DNA of 64,000 nucleotides from Velocimicrobium porci. GTDB taxonomy: Bacteria > Bacillota > Clostridia > Lachnospirales > Lachnospiraceae. The position numbers and the translations under genes were made by a program. Within the stretch, counting starts at the first letter, position 1. Each line of letters starts with the position of its first letter. Below, piece by piece: positions 41,980-51,659 of this stretch. The DNA is taken from NCBI RefSeq assembly GCF_009696045.1, contig NZ_VUMT01000010.1, positions 50,138 through 114,137 of the forward strand, in the 5' to 3' direction. A model generated the notes under the pieces. It ran no database searches. It saw only the letters and a list, made by a program, of their open reading frames with translations, and was not told the origin of the DNA.

Positions 41980-43830
41980 CTATACTCCTGTTTCATTAAT
42001 TAATTTACTATAAATTTCATTCATCACAGATACTACTTTTGAACACAAATCATAAGCATTTTTGAATTTCACAAGATCCATTGCTTCATCGTCAGAATCA
42101 ACGCCTGAAATAGACATTCTCTGCTTATCAATTGCCTCTAATATATTTTTCTGGCTTTTTGTGAAAATCTGTGCTGCCTGGGTATCAATACCAATTTCAC
42201 CTGTAAAAGTTTGTAAAAATGCATCTGGCGTTCCTTGTTTAAACATAGAAGAATCATCTCTAAGTGCAAGTAATTTCTCCAGGTTTTTCCCGTCCTCGAT
42301 ACCACTGTTTGTATTTGCATCGGATTCTGCACAGGCAAGTAACTTTGGATCATCTAATAATGCCTGATTTACTTTGAAATTTGTCGCAGTAATATTGTAA
42401 TAGCTTCCTTTTATATATGTATTTCCAACTTTTGATTCTGTATTATTTATATTTACGCCGGAAGAAATTGTCTCTCCTGCTTTCCACTCGTCAAAGCAAT
42501 ACGTATCTCCTGTAGCAGCATTTTTTCCAGTAAAATATTCCAAATTTTCCAAATGTCCATACAAGTCTTTTCCGCCTTTGTGAACGTCATTAAACGCCTT
42601 TGCAAACGTGCGGACAAATTCATTTAACCTTGACATATAGTACGGAATTCCTTTATAGTTAATATCGCTTCCTATCATCGCAGTAGAATTCTTATCTGTA
42701 TCATGCGTCAGCTCATTTTTCAAATGAAACGTATAAGTATACGAACCATCTGCCTCTAATTTAATATCAAAACTTTCATATTCATAATCTTTTCCATCAA
42801 TTGTAATAATTCCTTTTTCTTCCGGAATGTTTAGCTGATTCAAATCATTTATATTACTTCCCGTAATTGTTATCGTTTTATCACCGGCTTTACCATTCGC
42901 CTTACCTTTAAACGCATTATTGTTATTTCCATCACGAACTTCAAATAATGCCTGAAGCTTTCCACCTAATGTCGGACTTTTTGAATCAAAATTCTGTCCG
43001 TTACTCCATTTTAAACTATATAAACCATCGCTATCACACTGATTCAATTTTGTTTCACTTGGAACTGCCTGTAATGTATTAAACTCATAAGTATCAACTA
43101 AAATCTTTCCATCGATTCTTACGACATATTGATTTACACCGATTCCATCTCCAACTTCTGTTTCTGTCGCGGTTACATTCGCAAGAGAGGATAGTTCATC
43201 CACTAAAAGATTTCTGGCATCTCTTAAGTCATTTGCCCTATCTCCTCGAACTTCAATTGTATTAATCTGCTTAGTCAAAGATGCAATCTGCTCCGCAATT
43301 GAATTTATTTGATCTGCTGTATTTTTAATTTCAAAGTTTAATTCTTCCTGGACCATTGTCAATCCGCTCGCAATATAATTCACATATTCCGTCATGGTCT
43401 GAGCCGATTGCATTACGGCAGTACGGATTGTTGTATCTCCAACACTTCCTTTTAATGTGCTTAAATTATCAAAAAATTTACTAAAAGATACTGTCAGTCC
43501 ATCGGATTTTGTTTCTGCAAAATAATTTTCAATAGAAAGCATATAATAGGATTTTGCGTTGTAGTTCCCATACACACTATTATTTGTTCTATATTTTTCA
43601 TCAAAATATTTATCACGAATCTGTGTAATCGCATTCGCATTAACACCAGAGCCCGCCATTCCATAACTTCCTGTTACAGAAACAGGATCTGATGCCGAAC
43701 GCTGTACTTCCTGTCTTGAATATCCCTTTGTATCTACGTTCGAAGCGTTATGTGCTGCTGTATTTATTGCTGCCTGATATGTATATAAACCGGATTTTCC
43801 AATTGATAACCCAAAAAATGTATTTGGCAT
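41980..43830 (-). CDS. flgK: flagellar hook-associated protein 1, second copy
   Basis: 616 residues. N-terminal rod-type motif YQAAINTAAHNASNVDTKGY, followed by SRQEVQ, and the C-terminal helix DLVKFKNAYDLCSKVVSVMN. The central part is different from the other copy at 43869. FlgK is the first hook-filament junction protein. It lies 20 bases before flgL and 38 after the first copy. Two adjacent, full-length, clearly diverged copies are unusual; either could be the functional junction protein. Confidence 0.92.
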   Translation of the reverse strand: MPNTFFGLSIGKSGLYTYQAAINTAAHNASNVDTKGYSRQEVQRSASDPVSVTGSYGMAGSGVNANAITQIRDKYFDEKYRTNNSVYGNYNAKSYYMLSIENYFAETKSDGLTVSFSKFFDNLSTLKGSVGDTTIRTAVMQSAQTMTEYVNYIASGLTMVQEELNFEIKNTADQINSIAEQIASLTKQINTIEVRGDRANDLRDARNLLVDELSSLANVTATETEVGDGIGVNQYVVRIDGKILVDTYEFNTLQAVPSETKLNQCDSDGLYSLKWSNGQNFDSKSPTLGGKLQALFEVRDGNNNNAFKGKANGKAGDKTITITGSNINDLNQLNIPEEKGIITIDGKDYEYESFDIKLEADGSYTYTFHLKNELTHDTDKNSTAMIGSDINYKGIPYYMSRLNEFVRTFAKAFNDVHKGGKDLYGHLENLEYFTGKNAATGDTYCFDEWKAGETISSGVNINNTESKVGNTYIKGSYYNITATNFKVNQALLDDPKLLACAESDANTNSGIEDGKNLEKLLALRDDSSMFKQGTPDAFLQTFTGEIGIDTQAAQIFTKSQKNILEAIDKQRMSISGVDSDDEAMDLVKFKNAYDLCSKVVSVMNEIYSKLINETGV

Positions 43831-43868
43831 ACCGTTCCTCCTGTTCTATTCTGTTCCCTTTTGCTATT

Positions 43869-45998
43869 TTATAAACGTGTTACGAGATGCTCCAACATTT
43901 CGTTAATCGCATTGATATAACGGGAAGAAGCATTGTAGGCATGTTGATATTTAATCAGGTTAGTCAACTCATCATCTGAAGACACCCCTGCAACTTCCTG
44001 TCTTGCATTTTCAAACTTTGATACAACATCTTCCTGACTGGAAACCATCTTATTATATACATTTCCACGGTTTGCCAGACTTGAGATCATGGAAGTATAA
44101 TAGTCCTGGAAATTATTTGTAGTCAATGTATTCGGATCTAACTTTAATCCTTTTACATCCCATGCATCTAACAACTTTTGACATGTTTTCATGTCAAATC
44201 CGCCCAAAAGCCCAGAGTATTGATTATAACTTAAAGGAAGCTTGGAATAGTCATTCGCAATCTCGTTATTGATTTCTATTTGGTCAATTGTAAACAAACT
44301 ATATGGGTCTGTATCATATTCCTGATTATAAATGTAGACTTTTTTCTCGTATGTTTTTGGATTACCATTTTCATCTGTTCCTTCTACCGTCATGGTTGCT
44401 TCTGTATACCTGTCTTTATTTTTACGATTAAATAATGCCTCTCCAACCGTCTTGTTTTCATCCATACCGGTAGAAGCATTTTTAACATCTAAAACCATTA
44501 AATTATCACTTAACTGATAAACGGTTCCGTCTGCGGATTTAATAACGGCATTTTTAGCCTGGTCTGCTGTTACCGTGTTCTGATCCAATCCAAATAGATC
44601 TACAACACTATTCTCTGTCAACTTCATATTCGGAGATAAAATGTCATTGATTGTCGTAACTAAGCTATGAACTAATTGGTCAAACTGTGCCTGTATTGAT
44701 ACTAGTACCGACGAATCCACATATTTATTATAAGTATCAACTGCCTGTTTATATTTTACAGTATCAACTGTACCATCTGCCTTCAGATAATCGCTTTCTT
44801 TTGGAATATCAGAATAATTAGCTGTGTACGAACCTCTGGCTACCATAAGTCCTTTTAATCCCCCAATGTCTGTCTGCATTGCAGAATTATATTCACCATT
44901 TAGTTTAAAAACATCTCCACAACCATTTCCGGTCCAAACTACATTTAATAATTCCGATTGCTTTGACAAATATTCAATCATTTCGCCTGCGTTATTATTG
45001 TTATCATACTGCATCAACTGAATCTCATTAAACATAACACGAGTAATCCCCGTAGGATTCCCTGTTGCCGGATCTTTGTCTTCTACAATAGATAAATTTC
45101 CATATTTGCTTAATTCCTTCCATTCATCCATACCCTTTATATCTGCAATCGGATCGCCATTTTCAAGGGCAGAATATATTTCTTTCATACAGTTATTAAT
45201 TGCCTTCGCTTTCTCTTTTTCATGTTCTGTAACCGTATGCTCGGTTGCCATATGGAATACTTGATCACTTGTAACAAACTGGACACCTTCCACATTTACA
45301 GTAACAACGCCAAATGTATCTTCTTCATACGTGCATTTTACAATTTTACTTAGTTCATCCAATAATTGATTTCTCTCATCGCGATAGTCATTTGCCTGCT
45401 GACCTGAGCCTTCATACCGTTGAACAATTTTATTTAGTTCTTTAATTCGGTCACCGATTGCATTGACCCTGTCGACTTTCTCCTGTATCTGAGAGTTTAA
45501 ATTCTTTTGATATTCCTGCAACTGCGTGCTAATTGTCTGAGCACGGTTTAAAAATACTTTTGCTGTTGATACAACAATTCCTCTCTTGGCAATATCACCC
45601 GGCTCGGATGCCAAAGCAGACATTGCCTCCCACATGCTTGTCAATGTATTCTTAAATGCAGCTCCTTCTAATTCACCAAAAACATTTTCTATCTCTTCTA
45701 CCATCGACTTTTGCTGTTCATAAAATGCTAATCTTCCAGACTCTGTACGATAGCCCTTATCAGCAAACGCATCACGAACCTGACGAATGATCTGCATATC
45801 CGTACCAAGTCCAACCTGCATAGAGGAGATATAACTTTGTCCTACTGTTAAATATGAAAAATCTCCTGCCAATACCTGTTGTCTTGTGAAACCTTTCGTA
45901 TCAACGTTTGCTATATTATGAGCAGTTGTATTCAGTGCGGACTGGTTTACTCTCAAACCAGACACACCCGTATACATGCTTGTCATCAAATTACTCAT
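43869..45998 (-). CDS. flgK: flagellar hook-associated protein 1, first copy
   Basis: 709 residues. N-terminal VNQSALNTTAHNIANVDTKG, FTRQQVLAGDFSYLTVGQSY; FlgK helix AIGDRIKELNKIVQRYEGSG with NDYRDERNQLLDELSKIVKC; C-terminal NLIKYQHAYNASSRYINAIN with EMLEHLV. It has a canonical FlgK layout with an enlarged middle. AGGTG precedes ATG 45998. It is downstream of flgN (30 bases). The N-terminal ANVDTKGFTRQQV fits FlgK better than the second copy's version, so this is probably the main one. Confidence 0.93.
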   Translation of the reverse strand: MSNLMTSMYTGVSGLRVNQSALNTTAHNIANVDTKGFTRQQVLAGDFSYLTVGQSYISSMQVGLGTDMQIIRQVRDAFADKGYRTESGRLAFYEQQKSMVEEIENVFGELEGAAFKNTLTSMWEAMSALASEPGDIAKRGIVVSTAKVFLNRAQTISTQLQEYQKNLNSQIQEKVDRVNAIGDRIKELNKIVQRYEGSGQQANDYRDERNQLLDELSKIVKCTYEEDTFGVVTVNVEGVQFVTSDQVFHMATEHTVTEHEKEKAKAINNCMKEIYSALENGDPIADIKGMDEWKELSKYGNLSIVEDKDPATGNPTGITRVMFNEIQLMQYDNNNNAGEMIEYLSKQSELLNVVWTGNGCGDVFKLNGEYNSAMQTDIGGLKGLMVARGSYTANYSDIPKESDYLKADGTVDTVKYKQAVDTYNKYVDSSVLVSIQAQFDQLVHSLVTTINDILSPNMKLTENSVVDLFGLDQNTVTADQAKNAVIKSADGTVYQLSDNLMVLDVKNASTGMDENKTVGEALFNRKNKDRYTEATMTVEGTDENGNPKTYEKKVYIYNQEYDTDPYSLFTIDQIEINNEIANDYSKLPLSYNQYSGLLGGFDMKTCQKLLDAWDVKGLKLDPNTLTTNNFQDYYTSMISSLANRGNVYNKMVSSQEDVVSKFENARQEVAGVSSDDELTNLIKYQHAYNASSRYINAINEMLEHLVTRL

Positions 45999-46028
45999 GA
46001 TATCACCTGTACCTTCCGTAAACTTTGT

Positions 46029-46541
46029 CTACTGCTTCGCATCAAACATCCCTGTCTGACTGATTGGTATATCCACACCTGAAGCATGTTTGTCATAATT
46101 GTTCCCCGGTGACATCCTTGTACTCTGAATAAAATTCATATTGAACTCTATTAACTCTAGGGATTGTTCAATCAATGATTGATTTTGACGGTTAATATCT
46201 ACTAACCTATGAATTGTAGAATGAAGACTATCATGAACCATGCTCAGTCTTCTTTGTTCTTCCGGTTGTTTGTCTAACAGACTAATAATTGTTTTTAAGT
46301 CTAAAGAGGCAGGATCACGGCTGATAACAGTTCCTATATTCACAACCGTTTCCTGCCTCTTGTGCTCTAAGTCAGTGATTTTTTGAATCGCTTCCTGTTC
46401 CTGTTCGGTAATCTTTTGTAACTTCTCAAGATCGTTTTCTACGATAATTCCAGTCTTTTCCAACTCAATTGGAAGAAGCTTATCATAGACTCTTTGTTCC
46501 TCTTCTAACGTTGTAATTAACTCTTCCATTAAACTAGCCAA
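46029..46541 (-). CDS. flgN: FlgN-family flagellar export chaperone
   Basis: 170 residues, all helical: MEELITTLEEEQRVYDKLLP, EKTGIIVENDLEKLQKITEQ, EQEAIQKITDLEHKRQETV. FlgN guards FlgK and FlgL before export. Start TTG 46541 is favoured by GAGGG 8 bases upstream; an ATG at 46529 is an alternative. Between flgM (20 bases) and flgK. Confidence 0.88.
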   Translation of the reverse strand: MASLMEELITTLEEEQRVYDKLLPIELEKTGIIVENDLEKLQKITEQEQEAIQKITDLEHKRQETVVNIGTVISRDPASLDLKTIISLLDKQPEEQRRLSMVHDSLHSTIHRLVDINRQNQSLIEQSLELIEFNMNFIQSTRMSPGNNYDKHASGVDIPISQTGMFDAKQ

Positions 46542-46561
46542 TGAATCGCCCTCACTTTACT

Positions 46562-46840
46562 CTATATAATGGAATTAAAATACCGTTCCAGTATTTTTTC
46601 CGCAAATTCCTCTCCCGTTACTTGATACGTTCCAGATTTAAGCTGTTCTTTCAGCTGATTTACTTTATCCTCCCGAATATCAGGTGCATCCTTTGCAGCC
46701 TGTTTTGCAATCTGATAATCTTTTCCTGTTTGTGAAAGTTCCAAACTATCAGATGCCTTTTCTTTCTTATTTGTACTTTTTACTTTCGCATTTGTGGTCT
46801 GGTAAATTTGCGTTATTTGATTATATGCATCTACTCTCAT
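46562..46840 (-). CDS. flgM: anti-sigma-28 factor FlgM
   Basis: 92 residues: MRVDAYNQITQIYQTTNAKV, disordered Ser/Lys-rich middle (KSTNKKEKASDSLELSQTGK), and the sigma-binding C-terminus (VNQLKEQLKSGTYQVTGEEF). FlgM holds sigma-28 until the hook is complete. First gene of the operon, with two tandem sigma-28 promoters in front, so sigma-28 raises its own inhibitor. Confidence 0.94.
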   Translation of the reverse strand: MRVDAYNQITQIYQTTNAKVKSTNKKEKASDSLELSQTGKDYQIAKQAAKDAPDIREDKVNQLKEQLKSGTYQVTGEEFAEKILERYFNSII

Positions 46841-46895
46841 ATTGCCACCACCTTCTCATTGTGTTACTCATTTATTTTCTTAAGCTATATTAAAT

Positions 46896-46922
46896 TTATC
46901 GGTTGAAAAAACAAAAACTTTA
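46896..46922 (-). promoter_or_regulatory. proximal sigma-28 promoter of flgM operon
   Basis: Minus strand TAAAGTTT (46915-46922) and ACCGATAA (46896-46903): TAAA-N15-ACCGATAA, about 50 bases before the flgM start. Confidence 0.88.
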
Positions 46923-46948
46923 TAGATGTTTCGAAAAACATTACACGA

Positions 46949-46975
46949 TTATCGGGCTTATTTTTGTACAATTTA
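46949..46975 (-). promoter_or_regulatory. distal sigma-28 promoter of flgM operon
   Basis: Minus strand TAAA (46972-46975), 15-base spacer, CCCGATAA (46949-46956). It is 53 bases upstream of the proximal one. Both have the same N15 spacing. Confidence 0.7.
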
Positions 46976-47114
46976 GCTTTCTCTCTCCAATTATTTTATT
47001 TGTTTCTTACTCGTGTCAATGAGTCATATCTCTTATTCTAATTATTTTAAATTTTCATTCTTTTCATACAAAAGTCCTAATCATTATATATCATTATATC
47101 GAACTTAAAAAATA

Positions 47115-47173
47115 TACAGATGAAATAGTTTTCGTATTTTTCTCCTTGCAAATACCCTGTCATTTCATCTGTA
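47115..47173 (-). terminator. lysA terminator
   Basis: 12-bp inverted repeat TACAGATGAAAT/ATTTCATCTGTA with a 35-base loop, followed on the minus strand by ATATTTTTT, about 30 bases after the lysA stop. Confidence 0.65.
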
Positions 47174-47203
47174 TTATTAATGCACCTTATTATCCCTTCG
47201 TTT

Positions 47204-48469
47204 CTAGTATTTCATATCTTTTAATATGTCACCGAAATCAAATGTAGCAAAATAGTCTTTTGGTGTTTCAGCACGACGAATCATCTGTACTGTTCCATCT
47301 TCTTTTAATAATAATTCTGCTGATTTTAATTTTCCATTATAATTATATCCCATCGCATAACCATGGGCTCCGGTATCATGAATCACAAGATAATCACCTT
47401 TTTCAATCTTTGGAAGCATTCTGTCTATTGCAAACTTATCATTATTTTCACATAAGGAACCTGTTACATCATACTTATGATCGCAAGGTTCGTTTTCTTT
47501 GCCCAGTACAGTAATATGATGATATGCTCCGTACATTGCAGGACGCATCAAATCAACTGCACAGGCATCAAGTCCGATATATTCCTTATAAATATGTTTT
47601 TCATGAATCGCTTTTGTCACAAGACAGCCGTATGGTGCAAGCATAAAACGTCCGAGTTCTGTAAAGATTGCAACATCTTTCATACCATTTGGAACGAGTA
47701 CTTCTTCAAAAACCGCTCGTACTCCCTCTCCAATTATCTTAATATCATTTTCTTTATCTTCCGGCCTGTACGGAACACCAATTCCTCCTGATAAGTTAAT
47801 GTACTTAACTGCAATTCCTGTCTGTTCTTTTAGCTCAACTGCCAATTCAAATAAAATCTTTGCCAATACAGGATAATACTCATTTGATACTGTATTACTT
47901 GCTAAAAATGAATGTATTCCAAAATTTTTAACTCCCAGTTCTTTTAGCTCCCTAAAACCTTTTATAAGCTGTTCTTTTGTAAAACCGTATTTCGATTCTC
48001 CCGGATTATCCATAATATCTGTTCCAAGTGAAAAAACTCCACCCGGATTATACCGGCAAAAAATTGTTTCTGGAATTCCGGTTGTTTCTTTTAGAAATTG
48101 GATATGTGTATAATCATCTAAATTTATAAACGCGCCTAAATCATAAGCTTTTTTATATTCTTCTTCCGGTGTCACATTCGAAGAAAACATAATTTCTTCC
48201 CCTTTTATCCCAAGTGACTCGGAAAGCATTAGTTCTGTCAATGAAGAACAATCTACCCCGCATCCTTCTTCCCTTAATATATTGATAATGTAAGGATTTG
48301 GTGTTGCTTTTACAGCAAAATACTCTTTGAAACCCTTGTTCCAGGCAAACGCTTCCTTTAGTTTTCTTGCATTTTCCCGAATCCCTTTTTCATCATATAA
48401 ATGAAATGGGGTTGGATACGTCTTTGTAATTTCTTCAACCTGCTGTAATGTTACAAATGATGTTTTCAT
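47204..48469 (-). CDS. lysA: diaminopimelate decarboxylase
   Basis: 421 residues, fold-type III PLP enzyme; last step to lysine. The PLP lysine is in EYFAVKATPNP, then FSSNVTPEEEYKKA, NLSGGIGVPYRPED, TELGRFMLAPYGC and CENNDKFAIDR. Ribosome site GAGGAG before ATG 48469. Single-gene unit with its own promoter and terminator, unlinked to the aspartate operon at 2614-7878. Confidence 0.95.
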   Translation of the reverse strand: MKTSFVTLQQVEEITKTYPTPFHLYDEKGIRENARKLKEAFAWNKGFKEYFAVKATPNPYIINILREEGCGVDCSSLTELMLSESLGIKGEEIMFSSNVTPEEEYKKAYDLGAFINLDDYTHIQFLKETTGIPETIFCRYNPGGVFSLGTDIMDNPGESKYGFTKEQLIKGFRELKELGVKNFGIHSFLASNTVSNEYYPVLAKILFELAVELKEQTGIAVKYINLSGGIGVPYRPEDKENDIKIIGEGVRAVFEEVLVPNGMKDVAIFTELGRFMLAPYGCLVTKAIHEKHIYKEYIGLDACAVDLMRPAMYGAYHHITVLGKENEPCDHKYDVTGSLCENNDKFAIDRMLPKIEKGDYLVIHDTGAHGYAMGYNYNGKLKSAELLLKEDGTVQMIRRAETPKDYFATFDFGDILKDMKY

Positions 48470-48559
48470 GTTTATTCTCTCCTCACTGTGGCTTTATTTT
48501 TCAATTAATTCGCCGTTGCCAACTATTCTTTTTGATAGTTCTTTCATTTGTTTACCCAT

Positions 48560-48588
48560 TATAGCATCAATTTTTTTTATTATCAATT
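48560..48588 (-). promoter_or_regulatory. sigma-A promoter of lysA
   Basis: Minus strand TTGATA (48583-48588), 17-base spacer, TATAAT (48560-48565). The ~85-base leader has a small hairpin AACTAT/ATAGTT. Confidence 0.78.
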
Positions 48589-48615
48589 TTTTTCTTGCAT
48601 TTTAGGCAAAAGTAT

Positions 48616-48648
48616 GGACTGTTATAAACTAATACTTTATAACAGTCC
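48616..48648 (-). terminator. terminator of the large secreted protein gene
   Basis: 13-bp perfect stem GGACTGTTATAAA/TTTATAACAGTCC with a 7-base loop, 6 bases after the stop at 48655; only a short T-run follows. Confidence 0.75.
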
Positions 48649-48654
48649 AACTTA

Positions 48655-51324
48655 TTATTTTGTAACTTTAACTTTATATGATTTCTTTAATGTTCCTGCT
48701 TTCGCATATACAGTTACTGTACCAGCTTTTTTTGCTTTTAATTTTCCAGTTTTCGAATTAATTGTAGCTATATTTTTATTTGATACACTCCATGTAACCG
48801 CAGCATCTGATCCATAAACCTCTGCCTTAAACGTTGTTGTTTTGCCTTGCTTTATTTTTGATTTACCACCTAAAATCTTAATGCAAGGTTTGTTTACTGT
48901 TATTTCAGTTTCAAACTTCTTAACAACACCTTCCTTTGTAATCTCTGTTACAATCGTAGTAGTTCCCGTCTTCTTCGCCTCAATATTTCCATCTTTATCT
49001 ACCGAAACAATCTTTGAATCTTTTGACATATAGTCAACTATAATATTGGACTCTGATACACCATTAACTTCTATAATATCATTATCCCCTTTATAGAGAA
49101 TTTTTTTACTTGTTACTGTAATGCCTTCAAATATTTTTTGACGTAATGGCTCTGTAAGATTAAAGCTGAGGTTTCCATTATAACTGTCTGAATAGCTTGC
49201 ATTATTTGAACTTGAGTTTGAATTGTTTTGGTTATTTGAGTTATCTGAATTGTTCTGATTATCGTCCGGCTTATTATTATCTTGCTCATTGTTTCCCATA
49301 TCCGGAACAGTTCCATATAACTTCTTAACAATCTCTACAGCCTGGTTTACTGAATTATTCTCCGCAGTTGATAATTGATTTTCCACAGCCTTACTTTCTG
49401 CTGTTTCAAATTTGCCGGATTTCGCACTATCAACTGTTAATAAAGCAAATTCAGATAGTTTATCAATCTGTACGGTAATTGTATCCGGGTCATTATCAAG
49501 GTCGTATAATATCTCTACTTCAGCTCCATTGTTGTGTACATGATATAAGAAGTAGTCACTCTTTCCTTTTAATGTTTCAGGAATTTGAACTGTAACAACG
49601 ATTGGTTTCTCTAGTTCTGTTTGCTTGTTACCATCAGAATCAATATTAATATCTAATACATAATCTAATGATGTTGTACCTGTCTTTTCAATTCCTTTTT
49701 CAATAACTTCTTTATTGCCTGACTCATTTACTTTTACCGCATTTATAGTTGCTTTTACTTCTTTACCGTTTGAAGCTTCACCTAAACCGGCAATTACAAC
49801 AGGAAGAGAAGCAATATTGTCACTATTTTTTACCATCATTGATACTTTCTTTTCAAGTACAATATCCTCTGCTTTCTTTCCATTCTTTGACATGTCATAG
49901 ACTGTTACCTCGGTATCGGCAACGGTTTCTTTTGTTCCGTCTTCGTTTGTCACAAAAATATTATATTTGCCACCCGGAATGTTATAAAGTGTATATTTAC
50001 CATTTTCATCAGTTTCTGTTTCATAAACAACATTTGTTACCGTCTTATACGCAACTTTAGCATTTGCTGCCGGTACTTTATTCCCATCCTTGTTTTCATA
50101 AACGTTTCCTGTTACTTTCGTTTTCATTGCCTTTAAGGCTGTCGCAGATACCCAGTTATCAAAATCTATCTTTGCCTCGGATACCTTTACAGCACCGGTT
50201 GGGTTGGCAAGATGTACGTATACTGCTCCTTTTTGTAACGCTTCTTCCGATACTTTTATAATATTAATATAAGCTCCATCCTGGAATTCTATCGTTTTTC
50301 TTCCAACTTCGTTTCCTTTTTCATCGGTATAGACTACGTCTGCAGATACAGCACCATTGTATCCGCCTTTTCTTCTTAAGTATAATTCTTTCTGTGCAGA
50401 ATCCACATAAGCAATATCAATTAATCCATATAAAGGCTGTTTATCCTGAACACTTCCTGCTTTTACAAAAACCGCAGAGTCTAAAATCGCATCTCTATAA
50501 TCAGCAATTGCAAGACGAATTACATTTTCTTCTCCTTTTTTAACCGGAGCATCTACACTAAATACCTTAGTAATTCCATTGTAAATGAAGTGATTTAGTG
50601 AGATTGCATGTTCATCATCTTCCATTACATTACTGTCCAATATATCTTTTATGTTTCCTCTGTAATACTGGCTGTTGTTTTTATTATTTACAGTTCCAAT
50701 TGTTACAGGTACCGGATTGTTATTATTATCCTTAATTTGCGGAAGCCACGCATAATTCACTCCATTGACAGTGAGTACAAATTGATCCCAGTAGGATTCA
50801 ATGTAGTGAATATATTCATCGGAAGCAACCGCATATTGAAATGATAATGTATCCGTTTTAGGAACTACAGTCAACTCTAAAATTGCCGGGTCATAATAGT
50901 TGCTTTGATCAATTGTAAAACCTTTTAATTCATCGCCATTCTTATCAAGTGCTTTTGAGTTTGTAATATTACTTGATGCCTTGTCTTTGTAGCTGCGATT
51001 AAATATGCTTTTTCCGCCCTGTTCAACCATTCCTGTGGAAAGCACAATACCATCATTAAAACCAACGGTTTCATAAGCACCTGTAAATGAGCCAAATTGT
51101 GTTGCTTCACCAATCAGTTTGGCACTTTTAACTTCCATTCCTTCTCCAACTAGCATTTTTGCTAATTTCATCGCTGTATCAGCTGAATTATCTTCTACCT
51201 TAGTTAATACCGGTGCCTCTTCTGTTTCTGCATCCGCCACTTTTACGTAACCTCCTGTTTCACAAAGGCAAAGAACAACTGTAAGCCAAACAGCTAACAT
51301 CTTTGTCCATCTCTTTCTTTTCAT
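48655..51324 (-). CDS. secreted multidomain surface protein (choice-of-anchor L, carboxypeptidase-regulatory-like and Big_2 domains)
   Basis: 889 residues. Signal peptide about 1-32 (MKRKRWTKMLAVWLTVVLCL). Residues ~50-290 form a choice-of-anchor L-type domain (ETVGFNDGIVLSTGMVEQGG; FQYAVASDEYIHYIESYWDQ). Residues ~395-490 look like a Cna_B/carboxypeptidase-regulatory fold (YTLYNIPGGKYNIFVTNEDG). An Asn/Ser/Asp-rich linker (~690-730) leads to two Ig-like Big_2 domains at the end (IATINSKTGKLKAKKAGTVT). No LPXTG or membrane anchor is seen, so cell attachment is unclear. Good promoter and GGAGG site. Likely an adhesin or matrix protein. Confidence 0.78.
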   Translation of the reverse strand: MKRKRWTKMLAVWLTVVLCLCETGGYVKVADAETEEAPVLTKVEDNSADTAMKLAKMLVGEGMEVKSAKLIGEATQFGSFTGAYETVGFNDGIVLSTGMVEQGGKSIFNRSYKDKASSNITNSKALDKNGDELKGFTIDQSNYYDPAILELTVVPKTDTLSFQYAVASDEYIHYIESYWDQFVLTVNGVNYAWLPQIKDNNNNPVPVTIGTVNNKNNSQYYRGNIKDILDSNVMEDDEHAISLNHFIYNGITKVFSVDAPVKKGEENVIRLAIADYRDAILDSAVFVKAGSVQDKQPLYGLIDIAYVDSAQKELYLRRKGGYNGAVSADVVYTDEKGNEVGRKTIEFQDGAYINIIKVSEEALQKGAVYVHLANPTGAVKVSEAKIDFDNWVSATALKAMKTKVTGNVYENKDGNKVPAANAKVAYKTVTNVVYETETDENGKYTLYNIPGGKYNIFVTNEDGTKETVADTEVTVYDMSKNGKKAEDIVLEKKVSMMVKNSDNIASLPVVIAGLGEASNGKEVKATINAVKVNESGNKEVIEKGIEKTGTTSLDYVLDINIDSDGNKQTELEKPIVVTVQIPETLKGKSDYFLYHVHNNGAEVEILYDLDNDPDTITVQIDKLSEFALLTVDSAKSGKFETAESKAVENQLSTAENNSVNQAVEIVKKLYGTVPDMGNNEQDNNKPDDNQNNSDNSNNQNNSNSSSNNASYSDSYNGNLSFNLTEPLRQKIFEGITVTSKKILYKGDNDIIEVNGVSESNIIVDYMSKDSKIVSVDKDGNIEAKKTGTTTIVTEITKEGVVKKFETEITVNKPCIKILGGKSKIKQGKTTTFKAEVYGSDAAVTWSVSNKNIATINSKTGKLKAKKAGTVTVYAKAGTLKKSYKVKVTK

Positions 51325-51410
51325 ATAGTAACCTCCTTGTTAAAAAAACAACTTCTAATTTATCATTTTCAAGTAATTCAACACCATCTAGTACTTTTTT
51401 CTTATATACT

Positions 51411-51439
51411 ATTATACACTACTTTATTAAAGTTTTCAA
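51411..51439 (-). promoter_or_regulatory. sigma-A promoter of the secreted protein gene
   Basis: Minus strand TTGAAA (51434-51439), 17-base spacer, TATAAT (51411-51416), preceded by TGTG. Leader about 80 bases. Confidence 0.75.
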
Positions 51440-51582
51440 ACTTTTTTTCTTTTTTATTATTATAATCTGTTATTTTAAATATTTTTACATCATTTTCTTG
51501 CTATTTACTGTTTTATCCATAAATTGCAATTTTCGGTTTAATTTTCCAAGCGAACATATGATTCATTTTTTCTTCTTTTTAT

Positions 51583-51611
51583 TTGCGAAGAACGGATTGT
51601 TATGATATAAT
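51583..51611 (+). promoter_or_regulatory. sigma-A promoter of the topoisomerase pair
   Basis: TTGCGA (51583-51588), 17-base spacer, TATAAT (51606-51611) with an upstream TG-like extension (TATGATATAAT). Confidence 0.8.
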
Positions 51612-51659
51612 TCCTAAGTTGTGTTGTGACGGAAAACTATGTAAAGGATGGAGATTATT

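Larger units (their letters stand above)
46841..47203 (-). other. intergenic region flgM-lysA
   Basis: 363 bases without a gene. It holds two sigma-28 promoters (46896-46922 and 46949-46975), then AT-rich DNA with nothing recognised (about 46980-47110), then the lysA terminator. Confidence 0.6.
51325..51659. other. divergent promoter region
   Basis: 335 AT-rich bases between divergent genes. Apart from one promoter for each direction (51411-51439 minus, 51583-51611 plus), nothing is recognised. Confidence 0.55.
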
